Made by a program: the position numbers and the translations under genes
Shown here: piece after piece, positions 27,057 through 35,466 of the stretch
How the letters are laid out: each line of letters starts with the position of its first letter
Position numbering within the stretch: position 1 is the stretch's first letter
Assembly: GCA_013360185.1 (NCBI GenBank)
Contig: JABWCO010000014.1
Location: forward strand, 1-40,208
Origin: Bdellovibrio sp.
GTDB taxonomy: Bacteria; Bdellovibrionota; Bdellovibrionia; Bdellovibrionales; Bdellovibrionaceae
Direction: 5' to 3'
DNA length: 40,208 bases
Notes under the pieces: generated by a model
What the model was told of the DNA's origin: nothing
The model's input: only the letters and a program-made list of their open reading frames with translations
The model's database searches: none

Positions 27057-30000
27057 ATGAAATTGAACAGACACCACCTTCTTGTTTCAAGTCTCCTTAC
27101 AGTTTTTTGCGCAAGCCCTTTGGCTTTGGCGCAGAAAAAAAACGTGAAAGTGACCAAGACCGTACAGAAAAAGACGGTGGGTGAGCTGTTATCGCAAGCC
27201 AGTGAAAGCAGTCGCGGTGGGCGACTACAAATGTCGAAAAGTGAAACCGCCCTGCCGTCTTCTAGCTTGGGCTTTAAAGAGCAGGTAAAAAACGTAAATC
27301 TTGAATCGGTAAAACCACCCCGCTCTTCGGAGATTATTCAAAGAGATGCATCTGGTGGCAGCGACATGGTCGCTTATGAAAGAGTCCTAGATCAGCAGAT
27401 CAATGAGCTTTTTAAGCTAACAGAAAAATTCAAAGGCAGTCCGAACCGCGGGGAACTGTGGCTGCGTTTGGCGGAACTCTATGTGGAAAAAGCAGGCTTA
27501 ATCGATGGTCGTCGTCAAGATGAGTACGACGCTAAGCTGCGGGCGTTTCAGTCAGGTAAAAGTAAAGTAAAACCTAAACTCAATGTGGCACAAGCCCGCG
27601 AGTACAATAGGAAAGCCGTACAACTTTATGAATGGTTCCAACGGGACTTCCCGCGGGATTCAAAAATGAGTCAGGCGTTATTCTTTTTAGGATATAACTA
27701 TTTTGAGTTGGGCGACGTAAAAAAAGGCGCTAATTACTATGAAAAGTTAACGCGTGGATATCCCAACTCTCAGTTTGTGGGAGAAGCGCACTTTGCCTTG
27801 GCGGAATACTATTTTGAGAATGAAAGATGGTCGCAGGCGTATAAAGAATATTCTCATCTCATCAAAGAAAAAAAGCATCGTCTGCATACTTTTGCTCTTT
27901 ATAAAGGTGCGTGGTGTTTGTTCCGTATCGGTAAACAACAGCAAGCGATGAACTATCTAGAATTTATTATTAAATCGGGCAAAGGCGAAACTGGAGAGCA
28001 ATTGGCGGGTCGTAAGACGGTCAATCGTAACAAGCTTGAAGGTGAAGCATTACGCGACATCGTGATTTTTTATGCCGAAGCGGGTGATCCGTCCCGTGCG
28101 GCCGCATATTTTAAAAGCCTCATAGGAAATAACTCGGGCCCGTATCTTGAAAAGTTGGCCTACCAATATTCTGATCGTGGCAACAAGGACGCGTCTCGAG
28201 ACATTTTCAAGCTCTTGATCGCCCAGGCGCCGACGTCGGCAAAGTCTTTTGAATATCAATATCAGATTGTGCAAAATTACTATTACGCGAAGAATACATC
28301 GGCATTTAAAGGTGAGTTGTACGCTTGGGTCAAAGACTATGATGCGAGCAGTTCGTGGTATGCGGCAAATAAAAATAATAAAGAGCTGATTGAAAGCTCT
28401 TACAAGTTGCGTGAAACGACCTTGCGCAACTATGTTTTGCAGCAGCATCAGACGGCGCAAAATTCTCGAGCACCTTATTCTCAACAGTTGGCAAATGAAG
28501 GATATAATCTCTATTTGCGCGAGTTCCCGGATTCAGGCACAGCCTCGGATATGCACTTTTATTATGGTGAGTTGCTTTATGATATGCGCAGGTATGATGA
28601 ATCAGCAACTCAGTACAAATGGGTCGTCGACAATGCACCACAAAGCAAATTTTACGGTAAGTCAGCGCAGAATTTAATTTTAGCCGTAGAACGCAGCATT
28701 CCTTCCGACCAAGAAATGCAAAAACGGGTGGGCAACTCTTTAGATCCTATCCCTTTAGAGCCTAAAGTTGAGCGCTTTATCAAAGCCGGTTTGTGGTACG
28801 TGGAAAAGTTCCCTACGTCGGAAAAATCCGCTGAAATCAAATTCCGTGTGGGTCGTTTGTTCTATCAAAGCAATCACTTTGACGAAGCTTCCAAATACTT
28901 CCGTGAGATCGTTCAGCAATATCCAAGCACTAAATATGCTGAGTACTCTGCCAATCTTCTTTTGGATATTTACAACTTAAGAAAAGATTATGCGGGCTTG
29001 GAAAAAGCGGGTTCTGAACTTTTAGCGGTGCCATCGATTGCGGCTTCTAAAGCGGGCTCGGATATACGTGGCGTTTTAGAAAAATCGTCATTTAAGCGAG
29101 GCCAAGACCTAGAGATTGACAAAAAGTACGGCGAAAGTGCGCAAGTCTTTGAAGCTTTTGCAAAACAAAATCCGACCTCGAACTTAGCCGTGACGGCCCT
29201 TTTTAACGCTGGGGTTAACTTTGAAAGAGCGGGAGTAAATGCTTCAGCAATTCATGCCTATCAAGGTGTTTTAATCTCTAAAGATCCTTCGGCAGAAAAA
29301 TTGAAACCTAAGGCACGCCGTTTGTTAGCAAAACAGTATCAGGATTCGGCTCAGTTTGAAGAAGCGGCAAAACTTTATAAGCAAGCCGCGGATGAAAGTC
29401 CGACGGATCCACTGACTCCGAATATGATTTACAACTCGGCGGTCCTTTATGAAGCTTTGGGTAAATCCGATGAGGCGATTCGCTCTTATACAGCCTTTAT
29501 CAAAGTGAATAAAAAGCACGCAGATAATATTGAAACGGTTTTCAGTATGGCGCAAATTCATCGTAAAGCAGGACAAAATGGAGCGGCGATCGCCCGTTAT
29601 ACTGAATACGTTGATGGCGGAGGCACTGACCGTGAAAAAGTGGTTGAGAGTGCTTACTGGGTCAGTGAGCTTTATGGTCGTCAAAAAGCGATTACGAAAT
29701 CTAAAGAATGGGCTGATAAAACTTTGGCGATTCAAAAACGTTTTGCTCCCAACAAAAAAGGCACCGGAGCTTCCTATGCGGCAAAAATCCGCTTGGCAGA
29801 AACGATGCTAACGTTCCGAGAAATGCGTGCGGTTACTTTCCCAAGCGACCCCGCTCGGCAAAAGGCCGCAGCGGATAAGAAAATTGGGTTGTTAACTCGC
29901 TTGGCGAGCGAACTGGCTGACGTCATTAAATATGACAGCGCTGAAGAAATCGTCAGTGCCCTGAGTATTCTCGGTGAGGCTAACTTAAATATGGCACAAA

Positions 30001-30266
30001 CAATTCTAAATGCGCCATTGCCAGGTGGCTTGAATGCCGAAGAGACCAAGCAGTACAAGGCCGGTGTCGAAAAATTTGCGGAACCTTTCTTGGGCAAGGC
30101 GCGTGACGGCTTTAAACTGGCTGTTGAGCGAGGTTGGGAACTTGAAGTTTATAATGATGGATTTAAGACAGCTTACGAATACATGAGCAAACAAGATCCA
30201 AAAACTTATTATAACGGTGGCGAAGTGGGTGCAGATATCCGCTTGGTAAATTGGATGGGGCAATAA
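27057..30266 (+). CDS. giant periplasmic TPR protein (Glt/Agl-like)
   Basis: This encodes a 1069 aa protein, signal peptide MKLNRHHLLVSSLLTVFCASPLALA, then many tetratricopeptide repeats along nearly the entire chain: RGELWLRLAELYVEKAGL, ALFFLGYNYFELGDVKKGAN, EAHFALAEYYFENERWSQAY, EIKFRVGRLFYQSNHFDEAS, TALFNAGVNFERAGVNASAI, KQYQDSAQFEEAAKLYKQAA, and others. No transmembrane helix or catalytic domain is seen. Such long TPR solenoids occur with the Myxococcus gliding operon, where they form the periplasmic part of the Glt complex. It ends with TAATG: the stop shares one base with the next ATG, so translation is coupled. Confidence 0.88.
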   Translation: MKLNRHHLLVSSLLTVFCASPLALAQKKNVKVTKTVQKKTVGELLSQASESSRGGRLQMSKSETALPSSSLGFKEQVKNVNLESVKPPRSSEIIQRDASGGSDMVAYERVLDQQINELFKLTEKFKGSPNRGELWLRLAELYVEKAGLIDGRRQDEYDAKLRAFQSGKSKVKPKLNVAQAREYNRKAVQLYEWFQRDFPRDSKMSQALFFLGYNYFELGDVKKGANYYEKLTRGYPNSQFVGEAHFALAEYYFENERWSQAYKEYSHLIKEKKHRLHTFALYKGAWCLFRIGKQQQAMNYLEFIIKSGKGETGEQLAGRKTVNRNKLEGEALRDIVIFYAEAGDPSRAAAYFKSLIGNNSGPYLEKLAYQYSDRGNKDASRDIFKLLIAQAPTSAKSFEYQYQIVQNYYYAKNTSAFKGELYAWVKDYDASSSWYAANKNNKELIESSYKLRETTLRNYVLQQHQTAQNSRAPYSQQLANEGYNLYLREFPDSGTASDMHFYYGELLYDMRRYDESATQYKWVVDNAPQSKFYGKSAQNLILAVERSIPSDQEMQKRVGNSLDPIPLEPKVERFIKAGLWYVEKFPTSEKSAEIKFRVGRLFYQSNHFDEASKYFREIVQQYPSTKYAEYSANLLLDIYNLRKDYAGLEKAGSELLAVPSIAASKAGSDIRGVLEKSSFKRGQDLEIDKKYGESAQVFEAFAKQNPTSNLAVTALFNAGVNFERAGVNASAIHAYQGVLISKDPSAEKLKPKARRLLAKQYQDSAQFEEAAKLYKQAADESPTDPLTPNMIYNSAVLYEALGKSDEAIRSYTAFIKVNKKHADNIETVFSMAQIHRKAGQNGAAIARYTEYVDGGGTDREKVVESAYWVSELYGRQKAITKSKEWADKTLAIQKRFAPNKKGTGASYAAKIRLAETMLTFREMRAVTFPSDPARQKAAADKKIGLLTRLASELADVIKYDSAEEIVSALSILGEANLNMAQTILNAPLPGGLNAEETKQYKAGVEKFAEPFLGKARDGFKLAVERGWELEVYNDGFKTAYEYMSKQDPKTYYNGGEVGADIRLVNWMGQ

Positions 30267-31129
30267 TGAAAAAGCTTATTGTTTTAGGTGCAGTATTTGT
30301 GTTGGCGGCGTGTTCGTCAAAGGGGCCGGTCAAGGAAGCTACCGAGACTCCGACGTCCGAGTCCTCTATTGCGGAAGCTCCGACAGTCGTCCAAGAAGCT
30401 GCGACAACACCTGCCGCGCGTGAAGAGGTGCCAGATCGCCCCCCTGAAAAGCCGGTAGCACCTTCCCAGTACGCGGCCTTAAATGAGGCGATCAAGGTGC
30501 AAAGTGATGATCGTATCTATCAAGCGGCAGCGCAGATTCTTACGCAAACTCCGAACGATGCACGGGCTTTGAATGCCTTAGCCATGTATCACTATAAGCG
30601 TGGCCGCTTCGATTTATCTCGTTACCTTTTGCGTAAGGCCATATCAGGGAGTCCCAAAATGGCAGAGCTTCATTCAAACTTGGGAACGGTACAGTTAGCA
30701 CAAAATGAGAAGCGGGATGCAATTAAATCCTATCGTCGTGCTTTAGAAATTAATAGTGACGAGCCCGTGGCCGCAGCCAACCTTGGTTCTATCTATGTGC
30801 AAGAGCGTGACTTTACCAAAGCACAGATTGTTCTTGAAGTAGCCTATCGCCGGGGTGTGCGTGACCCGCGAGTTCTAAATAACTATGCGATCGCACTGAC
30901 CTCGGCACAAAAGTACGAAAAGGCTGAAGAGTTGTACAAAGCAATTTTGAAAGATGGCTCCAATAATCGGGAAGCATTATTTAATTATGCAACATTGTTG
31001 GTCGATAATATGGGCAAATACCAGGACGGACTAGACGTTATTAACAGACTAAAGTTTGTAGGTGGCCCCGGAGATACACGCAATAGAATTATTGCTTTGG
31101 AAAATAAGGCGAAAGCTGGTTTAAAATAG
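30266..31129 (+). CDS. TPR lipoprotein (AglT/GltE-like)
   Basis: This encodes a 287 aa protein from the ATG at 30266, overlapping the preceding stop by one base; an in-frame TTG at 30251 is less likely. Signal and lipobox VLGAVFVLAACSSKG give a lipidated Cys at residue 16. A Pro/Thr/Glu-rich linker (~20-65) leads to TPRs (~75-285): NDARALNALAMYHYKRGRF, AELHSNLGTVQLAQNEKRD, EPVAAANLGSIYVQERDF, and DPRVLNNYAIALTSAQKYEK. The architecture equals outer-membrane-anchored TPR lipoproteins such as AglT/GltE of Myxococcus. Exact orthology within that group is not settled. Confidence 0.85.
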   Translation: MKKLIVLGAVFVLAACSSKGPVKEATETPTSESSIAEAPTVVQEAATTPAAREEVPDRPPEKPVAPSQYAALNEAIKVQSDDRIYQAAAQILTQTPNDARALNALAMYHYKRGRFDLSRYLLRKAISGSPKMAELHSNLGTVQLAQNEKRDAIKSYRRALEINSDEPVAAANLGSIYVQERDFTKAQIVLEVAYRRGVRDPRVLNNYAIALTSAQKYEKAEELYKAILKDGSNNREALFNYATLLVDNMGKYQDGLDVINRLKFVGGPGDTRNRIIALENKAKAGLK

Positions 31130-31145
31130 AATGAAGGCGGAAACT

Positions 31146-31451
31146 ATGTCGAAATTCTTCAAGCTGTTAACTGTCGTGATGGGACTGATTTGTGCAGTTG
31201 AGTTTGCTTATGCACAATCAACGGCGGGATCGACGACTCGTTCAACAACGACGACCACAAAAAAAGAAAGAAAAGCGACCTTGAACTTCGAAGACGAGCT
31301 TATCGAAGGTTCCACGCAAAAGCCGGATCTTTTCTATTTGTTTCAAAAAAAGAACTTCAATTATAAAAGATTGATTAAGCTTAGAGAAAATTTTTTACCC
31401 GAGATGAGACGAACAACAGAAGATATACAGCGGGTCCGGGGTGGTAATTGA
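31146..31451 (+). CDS. small exported protein in the Glt/Agl-like operon
   Basis: This encodes a 101 aa protein from the ATG at 31146, which has an AAGGCGG ribosome site; an in-frame ATG at 31131 has none. Signal peptide FFKLLTVVMGLICAVEFAYA (cleavage before Q). The mature protein (~80 aa) starts with a Ser/Thr-rich stretch and continues ERKATLNFEDELIEGSTQKP, then a basic segment (YLFQKKNFNYKRLIKLRENF). No family known to me. Position between the TPR lipoprotein and the FHA/AgmX-like protein, and the TTGA overlap with the latter, imply a periplasmic accessory of the same complex. Confidence 0.8.
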   Translation: MSKFFKLLTVVMGLICAVEFAYAQSTAGSTTRSTTTTTKKERKATLNFEDELIEGSTQKPDLFYLFQKKNFNYKRLIKLRENFLPEMRRTTEDIQRVRGGN

Positions 31452-33589
31452 GATCGCCGTTAATATTAAGAATTTTTGAAAATAATCAGCTCGTAGGTGT
31501 GAAACAGTTCGATCAAGATCAGATCGTGATTGGTCATAATGCGGAAGTGCATCTGGATTTAGCTTCGGATCAGATTTCGCCCATTCATTGTTTGATTGAG
31601 CTTCGCGACAATGGTTATTACATCTGCGATCTTGGATCCTCATCGGGCACGTTTAAAAATGGTCAGGCCATTTTAGATGAAGCATTATCTTCCGGTGACG
31701 ATATTGAAATTGGTCCCTACAAGATATCCTTCTTTGTCGGTGTGCCGAAACCCAAAGTGTTACCGAACACCACGGGTGTTGCTCCGGCGGCCGTAGGGCA
31801 GACTCCACCACCACCACAGCGTCCTGCGGTGGTTCCAGAGTTTAAGAAGCCCGAGCCGGCGACGATGCCTCCAGCGGCCGTGGTGAAAACGGAAGAAGTA
31901 AAAGTTGCAGTTCCGATTCCTTCGGTTATTCCCCAGTTAGAAGTTGTTAAGGCCGAGGAAAAACCGGTTATTGCCTCGACACCGGTGCGCCCAGAAATTC
32001 GTAAAGGTCGCAGTAGCTATAAGAAAGAAAAGAAAACAAAAACGTTTGCTCCGCCAAGTGATATCAAGGATCTGCGCTCGTACCTAAAGCCCGGAAAAGG
32101 GACCACACTTGAAGTGATTGTGGCGTGGAAAGAGCGTGTGATTAACACCTACCATTTCCGCGGAACCAAGCCGATTCGCGTGAACTCGGGTGAACGACAA
32201 ATTGCTTTGCCCAATGGTTTGGTACCGAAAAATTTCCCACTGATTGATTTGGCCAACGGCGTGCGTGTGAATGCCACCATGGATATGACTGTGGAAATGG
32301 TCTCTTCGGCAGGCTTGCAGCCAGTCGATGATTTAGCACGCAACGGGAAAGCTCAAAAAACCGGCCATGGTTATAGTGTGCGTTTAGAGCAGAACGAAAT
32401 GGTTTGTATTTCGTTGCCGGGCGGGTATTTGAATATTTATATCCGTTTTGTTGCACAGCCACCGGTGGTACCAATGTTGCCACCGTTGATGTTGTCAGGT
32501 TCGGAAATGACAGGCGTGGTGATGTCCATCGTGCTTGTGGGTTTATTGGCCCTTTATATCTCAGCAACCACTCCGAAAGATGGTGAAGGGGATAAGCAAG
32601 AAGAAGTGCAGCGTATCGCGCAGGTGGTATTTAATAAGCCACCTCCGCCGGCTCCTCCGGTGCCAACTCCGCCGCCACCTGTTCCGCCTCCGCCACAACC
32701 AGTTGCGACGCCGACACCTCCACCACCAGCTCCCAAAAAAGTGGTGGTTGCTGAAAAAGCGAAGGAAGCGCAGAAAAAAGGTCCTAGTGTGCAGAAGGCG
32801 CAACCAGCGCAAGTGGCGGCCCGTGCAAATGAAGTGGCGCCGAAGCCAAATGCACAAGATCGGACGAAAAAATTTACGTCAACTCGTCAGGGTGGCGCTA
32901 TGAAGACCGGACAAACTGAAGGTGCGAATGCACAGTCTTCGAATAAAGATTTGTCCAAAGTCGGATTGTTCAGTGCTTTCGGCGGCGGCGGGAATCGCGC
33001 CAACATCGACAAAGCCTACAGTGGTTCGGGAGAAGTTTTGGGTATGGCTGATAAGGCCACTGGAACTTCGGGTTCGAATGAAGACCGTGGCGGCAATGAT
33101 ATCGGTTCGAAATTTAAAGATGCCGGAGCCGGAGGTAAAGGAACTGCGACCCAAGGGATCGCAGGAATCGGAACCAAAGGTCGTGGGTCAGGTCAATCTG
33201 CTTACGGCGCCGCAGATGGCTTTGGTAGCAAAACGACGGTGGCTGTCGAGGGTGGTGGCTTCGAAGAGTCTTTCGATGGAACTATCGATAAAGAAGCGAT
33301 TCGTCGCGTGATTCGTGCCAAAAAGCATGAACTGCAAAGTTGCTATGAACGAGCTTTAAATACCCTCGAAAAGGGCACGAAGTTAGAGGGTAAAATTATC
33401 CTTTCGTGGGAAATCATCGATCGAGGCCAAGCACGTAACGTCAGGGTGAAGAGTTCAACAGTGGGAAATGCCAAGGTTGAAAACTGTATCCGTGATCGTT
33501 TGGCTAGCTGGACGTTCCCAGAACCGCCAACGGGTTTAGTTGCCGAAGTGCAGGCTTACCCGTTTGTTCTGAATCCAGCAGGAAATTAG
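31448..33589 (+). CDS. FHA-TM-proline-rich-AgmX/TonB-like protein (GltG-like)
   Basis: This encodes a 713 aa protein from a TTG at 31448 (ribosome site GGGGTGG) that overlaps the previous stop. An N-terminal FHA domain (~10-95) holds SDQISPIHCLIELRDNG and DLGSSSGTFKNGQ; the usual GR of FHA is GH here. A cytoplasmic linker (~100-350) is followed by one transmembrane helix (~354-375, VVMSIVLVGLLALYI). A periplasmic proline-rich stretch (~394-430), then a Gly/Ala/Lys-rich low-complexity part, then an AgmX/PglI-type C-terminal domain (~608-713: DKEAIRRVIRAKKHELQSCY, KIILSWEIIDRG, LASWTFPEPPTG) with TonB-like topology. It can transmit motor motion from the inner membrane to the outer membrane, as proposed for GltG/GltJ. 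Confidence 0.92.
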   Translation: MRSPLILRIFENNQLVGVKQFDQDQIVIGHNAEVHLDLASDQISPIHCLIELRDNGYYICDLGSSSGTFKNGQAILDEALSSGDDIEIGPYKISFFVGVPKPKVLPNTTGVAPAAVGQTPPPPQRPAVVPEFKKPEPATMPPAAVVKTEEVKVAVPIPSVIPQLEVVKAEEKPVIASTPVRPEIRKGRSSYKKEKKTKTFAPPSDIKDLRSYLKPGKGTTLEVIVAWKERVINTYHFRGTKPIRVNSGERQIALPNGLVPKNFPLIDLANGVRVNATMDMTVEMVSSAGLQPVDDLARNGKAQKTGHGYSVRLEQNEMVCISLPGGYLNIYIRFVAQPPVVPMLPPLMLSGSEMTGVVMSIVLVGLLALYISATTPKDGEGDKQEEVQRIAQVVFNKPPPPAPPVPTPPPPVPPPPQPVATPTPPPPAPKKVVVAEKAKEAQKKGPSVQKAQPAQVAARANEVAPKPNAQDRTKKFTSTRQGGAMKTGQTEGANAQSSNKDLSKVGLFSAFGGGGNRANIDKAYSGSGEVLGMADKATGTSGSNEDRGGNDIGSKFKDAGAGGKGTATQGIAGIGTKGRGSGQSAYGAADGFGSKTTVAVEGGGFEESFDGTIDKEAIRRVIRAKKHELQSCYERALNTLEKGTKLEGKIILSWEIIDRGQARNVRVKSSTVGNAKVENCIRDRLASWTFPEPPTGLVAEVQAYPFVLNPAGN

Positions 33590-33622
33590 TTTTTTAAATA
33601 AAGTTTTTTAAGGAGGAATTCC

Positions 33623-34288
33623 GTGAACCCAACAGCAGCAGTAGACAACATGAATGTAATTCAGCGAGCATTCGCAGAGGGCGGTTTCGTAATGTACGTA
33701 ATCGCGGTCATCGCGATTCTCGCTCTTTTCCTGATCGTAGAAAGAATGATGAAATTCAAAAATCTTTCTGTCGATAAAAAGGAATTCACCGATCAAATTT
33801 TCAGAATGGTTGTGGCCGGTGACCTACGCCAAGCTATTAGTTATTGTGATGCACGTCCAGCTCCACTGACAAACACGGTAAAAGCGGGTTTGGTGCAAGC
33901 AATGAACAAACGCCCTGACGAAGAAGTGCAAGTGGCGATGGACGCAGCGGTTATGCGCGAAATGCCAAAAGTAGAAGGTTGGACTTCTTTCCTGGCAGTT
34001 TTCGGTAACGTCGCGGTTCTTGCCGGTCTTTTGGGAACGATCATCGGTATGATCGGTTCATTCCGCGCGGTGGCAGCAGCTGATCCTGCGACCAAAGCGT
34101 TGGAACTTTCAAAAGGTATCTCGCATGCCTTGAATTGTACGGCGTTTGGTCTTTTCGTGGCGATTGTTTCTATCGTTGCCTATGGATTGTTTCAGCATCG
34201 TATTCAAAAAACTGAAAATGAAGTTATTGAAACAAGCATGAGTCTTTTGAATCTGGTAGTTGCTAACAGAGAAAAAATTAAAGACTAA
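33623..34288 (+). CDS. MotA/TolQ/ExbB-family proton channel (AglR-like)
   Basis: This encodes a 221 aa protein from a GTG at 33623, supported by a perfect AAGGAGG ribosome site 6 bp upstream; an ATG at 33650 is the alternative. Three transmembrane helices: ~19-39 (FVMYVIAVIAILALFLIVER), ~122-145 (FLAVFGNVAVLAGLLGTIIGM) and ~165-190 (LNCTAFGLFVAIVSIVAYG), with the conserved segment LAGLLGTIIGMIGSF and an Ala/Thr-rich third helix typical of TolQ/ExbB. It forms the stator pentamer around a TolR/ExbD dimer. Followed by two TolR/ExbD genes, the same one-plus-two composition as AglR-AglQ-AglS of Myxococcus. Confidence 0.95.
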   Translation: MNPTAAVDNMNVIQRAFAEGGFVMYVIAVIAILALFLIVERMMKFKNLSVDKKEFTDQIFRMVVAGDLRQAISYCDARPAPLTNTVKAGLVQAMNKRPDEEVQVAMDAAVMREMPKVEGWTSFLAVFGNVAVLAGLLGTIIGMIGSFRAVAAADPATKALELSKGISHALNCTAFGLFVAIVSIVAYGLFQHRIQKTENEVIETSMSLLNLVVANREKIKD

Positions 34289-34313
34289 CGGTTAGATAGG
34301 TTTAGGGGTTTCT

Positions 34314-34790
34314 ATGGCTCACATAGATAGTGGCGGTTCTGGCGGCAGACAAAGAAGTATCGAGCTCAATCTCGTGCCTTTCATCGACTTGATGAGTGTT
34401 CTTATCACTTTCTTGTTGATCACGGCTGTCTGGACCCAAGTTTCTATGATCCAAATTGGCAGTTCTTTGTATGGGAAGAAGTCGGAATCACAACCGGCTC
34501 CGACACCTCCACCAAATGCCGACGTGGTATTGAAAGTGGATGTGAAAGAGGGTGGCTATGTTTTAACTGTTGGGAGACAGGTCATAAGTCTTCCTATGGT
34601 GAACCAACAATTTGATGATGCGGGCCTAGTTGCACAGTTGCAGCGTGTGAAGCAGCTTTATCCAGAAAAAGTCGATGCAATCGTCAGTGTTGCTGACATC
34701 GTTCCCTATGAACAACTTATCAAAGCAATGGACAACTGCTTAACCGCAGGCTTTTCAGCAATTTCCGTTGCGACCGGAGGGCCGAACTGA
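34314..34790 (+). CDS. ExbD/TolR-family protein, first copy (AglQ/S-like)
   Basis: This is a 158 aa bitopic membrane protein. A short N-terminus leads to the channel helix NLVPFIDLMSVLITFLLI with the proton-binding Asp at residue 25. A periplasmic Pro-rich linker (~57-68) and a small alpha/beta domain (~70-155) follow, including KVDAIVSVADIVPYEQLIKA, the TolR/ExbD C-terminal fold. The Asp is the residue that is protonated in ExbD, TolR and AglQ. Its stop overlaps the next start by one base (TGATG). Confidence 0.94.
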   Translation: MAHIDSGGSGGRQRSIELNLVPFIDLMSVLITFLLITAVWTQVSMIQIGSSLYGKKSESQPAPTPPPNADVVLKVDVKEGGYVLTVGRQVISLPMVNQQFDDAGLVAQLQRVKQLYPEKVDAIVSVADIVPYEQLIKAMDNCLTAGFSAISVATGGPN

Positions 34791-35380
34791 TGGCCATCTT
34801 TAGACCTGGCGAAAGACATCGTTATCACAATATTTTGAGCAAACGAAAAGGCAAACGAGAAGTGACGGCCTTGCTGTCTTTGACGGCGATGGTCGATATG
34901 TTTACGGTTCTAGTTATTTTCCTTTTGCAAAACTACAATGCGACGGGTGACATCCTTTATATTCCGAAGGAAGTTGTTTTGCCGAAAGCCGCAAGTGTGC
35001 GCGAGCTAAAACCTTCGCACGTGGTGACAATTTCGAATAAAGAAATTCTGTTAGACAAGGACCCTGTGGCGACTTTCGACCAAGTTGTGGCGGCTGAAGA
35101 CTGGAATATTCCAGGCTTGAAAGAGCAGTTGATCTTAGCCCTGGCTAAATCGAAAGCAGAACAAGACAGCAAACTGCAAAATAGAATCCGCGATGCCGTT
35201 GAGGCGACGCGTGGAGGAACTGAAGAGGATGCTAACGCTTGGAGCAAGGTAACGATTCAAGCAGATAAAGGCGTCGACTTCTTGACTGTCAAAAAAGTTC
35301 TTTTCACAGTCACGGAAGCCGGTGCGAGCGAAATTAATTTCGCGGTGACTAAAACACCTCAGGAATCGACTTCAAACTAA
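34790..35380 (+). CDS. ExbD/TolR-family protein, second copy (AglS/Q-like)
   Basis: This is a 196 aa bitopic protein with a longer basic N-terminal tail (GERHRYHNILSKRKGKREV). The channel helix is LLSLTAMVDMFTVLVIFLLQ with the critical Asp at residue 36. The periplasmic domain holds a ~60 aa insertion of charged residues (KSKAEQDSKLQNRIRDAVEA) before the terminal TolR-like strand-helix-strand. It differs clearly from the first copy, so a hetero-dimeric rotor is likely, as in AglQ/AglS. It is the last gene of the Glt/Agl-like block. Confidence 0.93.
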   Translation: MAIFRPGERHRYHNILSKRKGKREVTALLSLTAMVDMFTVLVIFLLQNYNATGDILYIPKEVVLPKAASVRELKPSHVVTISNKEILLDKDPVATFDQVVAAEDWNIPGLKEQLILALAKSKAEQDSKLQNRIRDAVEATRGGTEEDANAWSKVTIQADKGVDFLTVKKVLFTVTEAGASEINFAVTKTPQESTSN

Positions 35381-35392
35381 AATTCGGCTATT

Positions 35393-35427
35393 CTGCGTAA
35401 GTTCTGGTGTTTCATCAACTTACGCAG
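35393..35427. other. perfect 11 bp inverted repeat between Glt/Agl block and lptC
   Basis: CTGCGTAAGTT (35393-35403) and AACTTACGCAG (35417-35427) are exact reverse complements around a 13 nt loop, 13 bp after the ExbD-like stop and 40 bp before the lptC start. No T run follows (CCCCCT instead). It may be a terminator without U tract, an mRNA processing site separating two expression units, or an operator. Confidence 0.55.
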
Positions 35428-35466
35428 CCCCCTCCGCCAGAGCTCGGAGCACGGAAAAGCTAAACT

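Noticed and set aside
32630-32740. Possible tandem DNA repeat in the CCA/CCG-rich stretch
   Set aside because: It encodes a normal proline-rich spacer of a TonB-like protein and is irregular at base level.
32554-32857. Gly-rich and Trp/Arg-rich open frames opposite the proline-rich part of the FHA/AgmX-like gene
   Set aside because: They are antisense shadows of CCA/CCG proline codons with no initiation signals.
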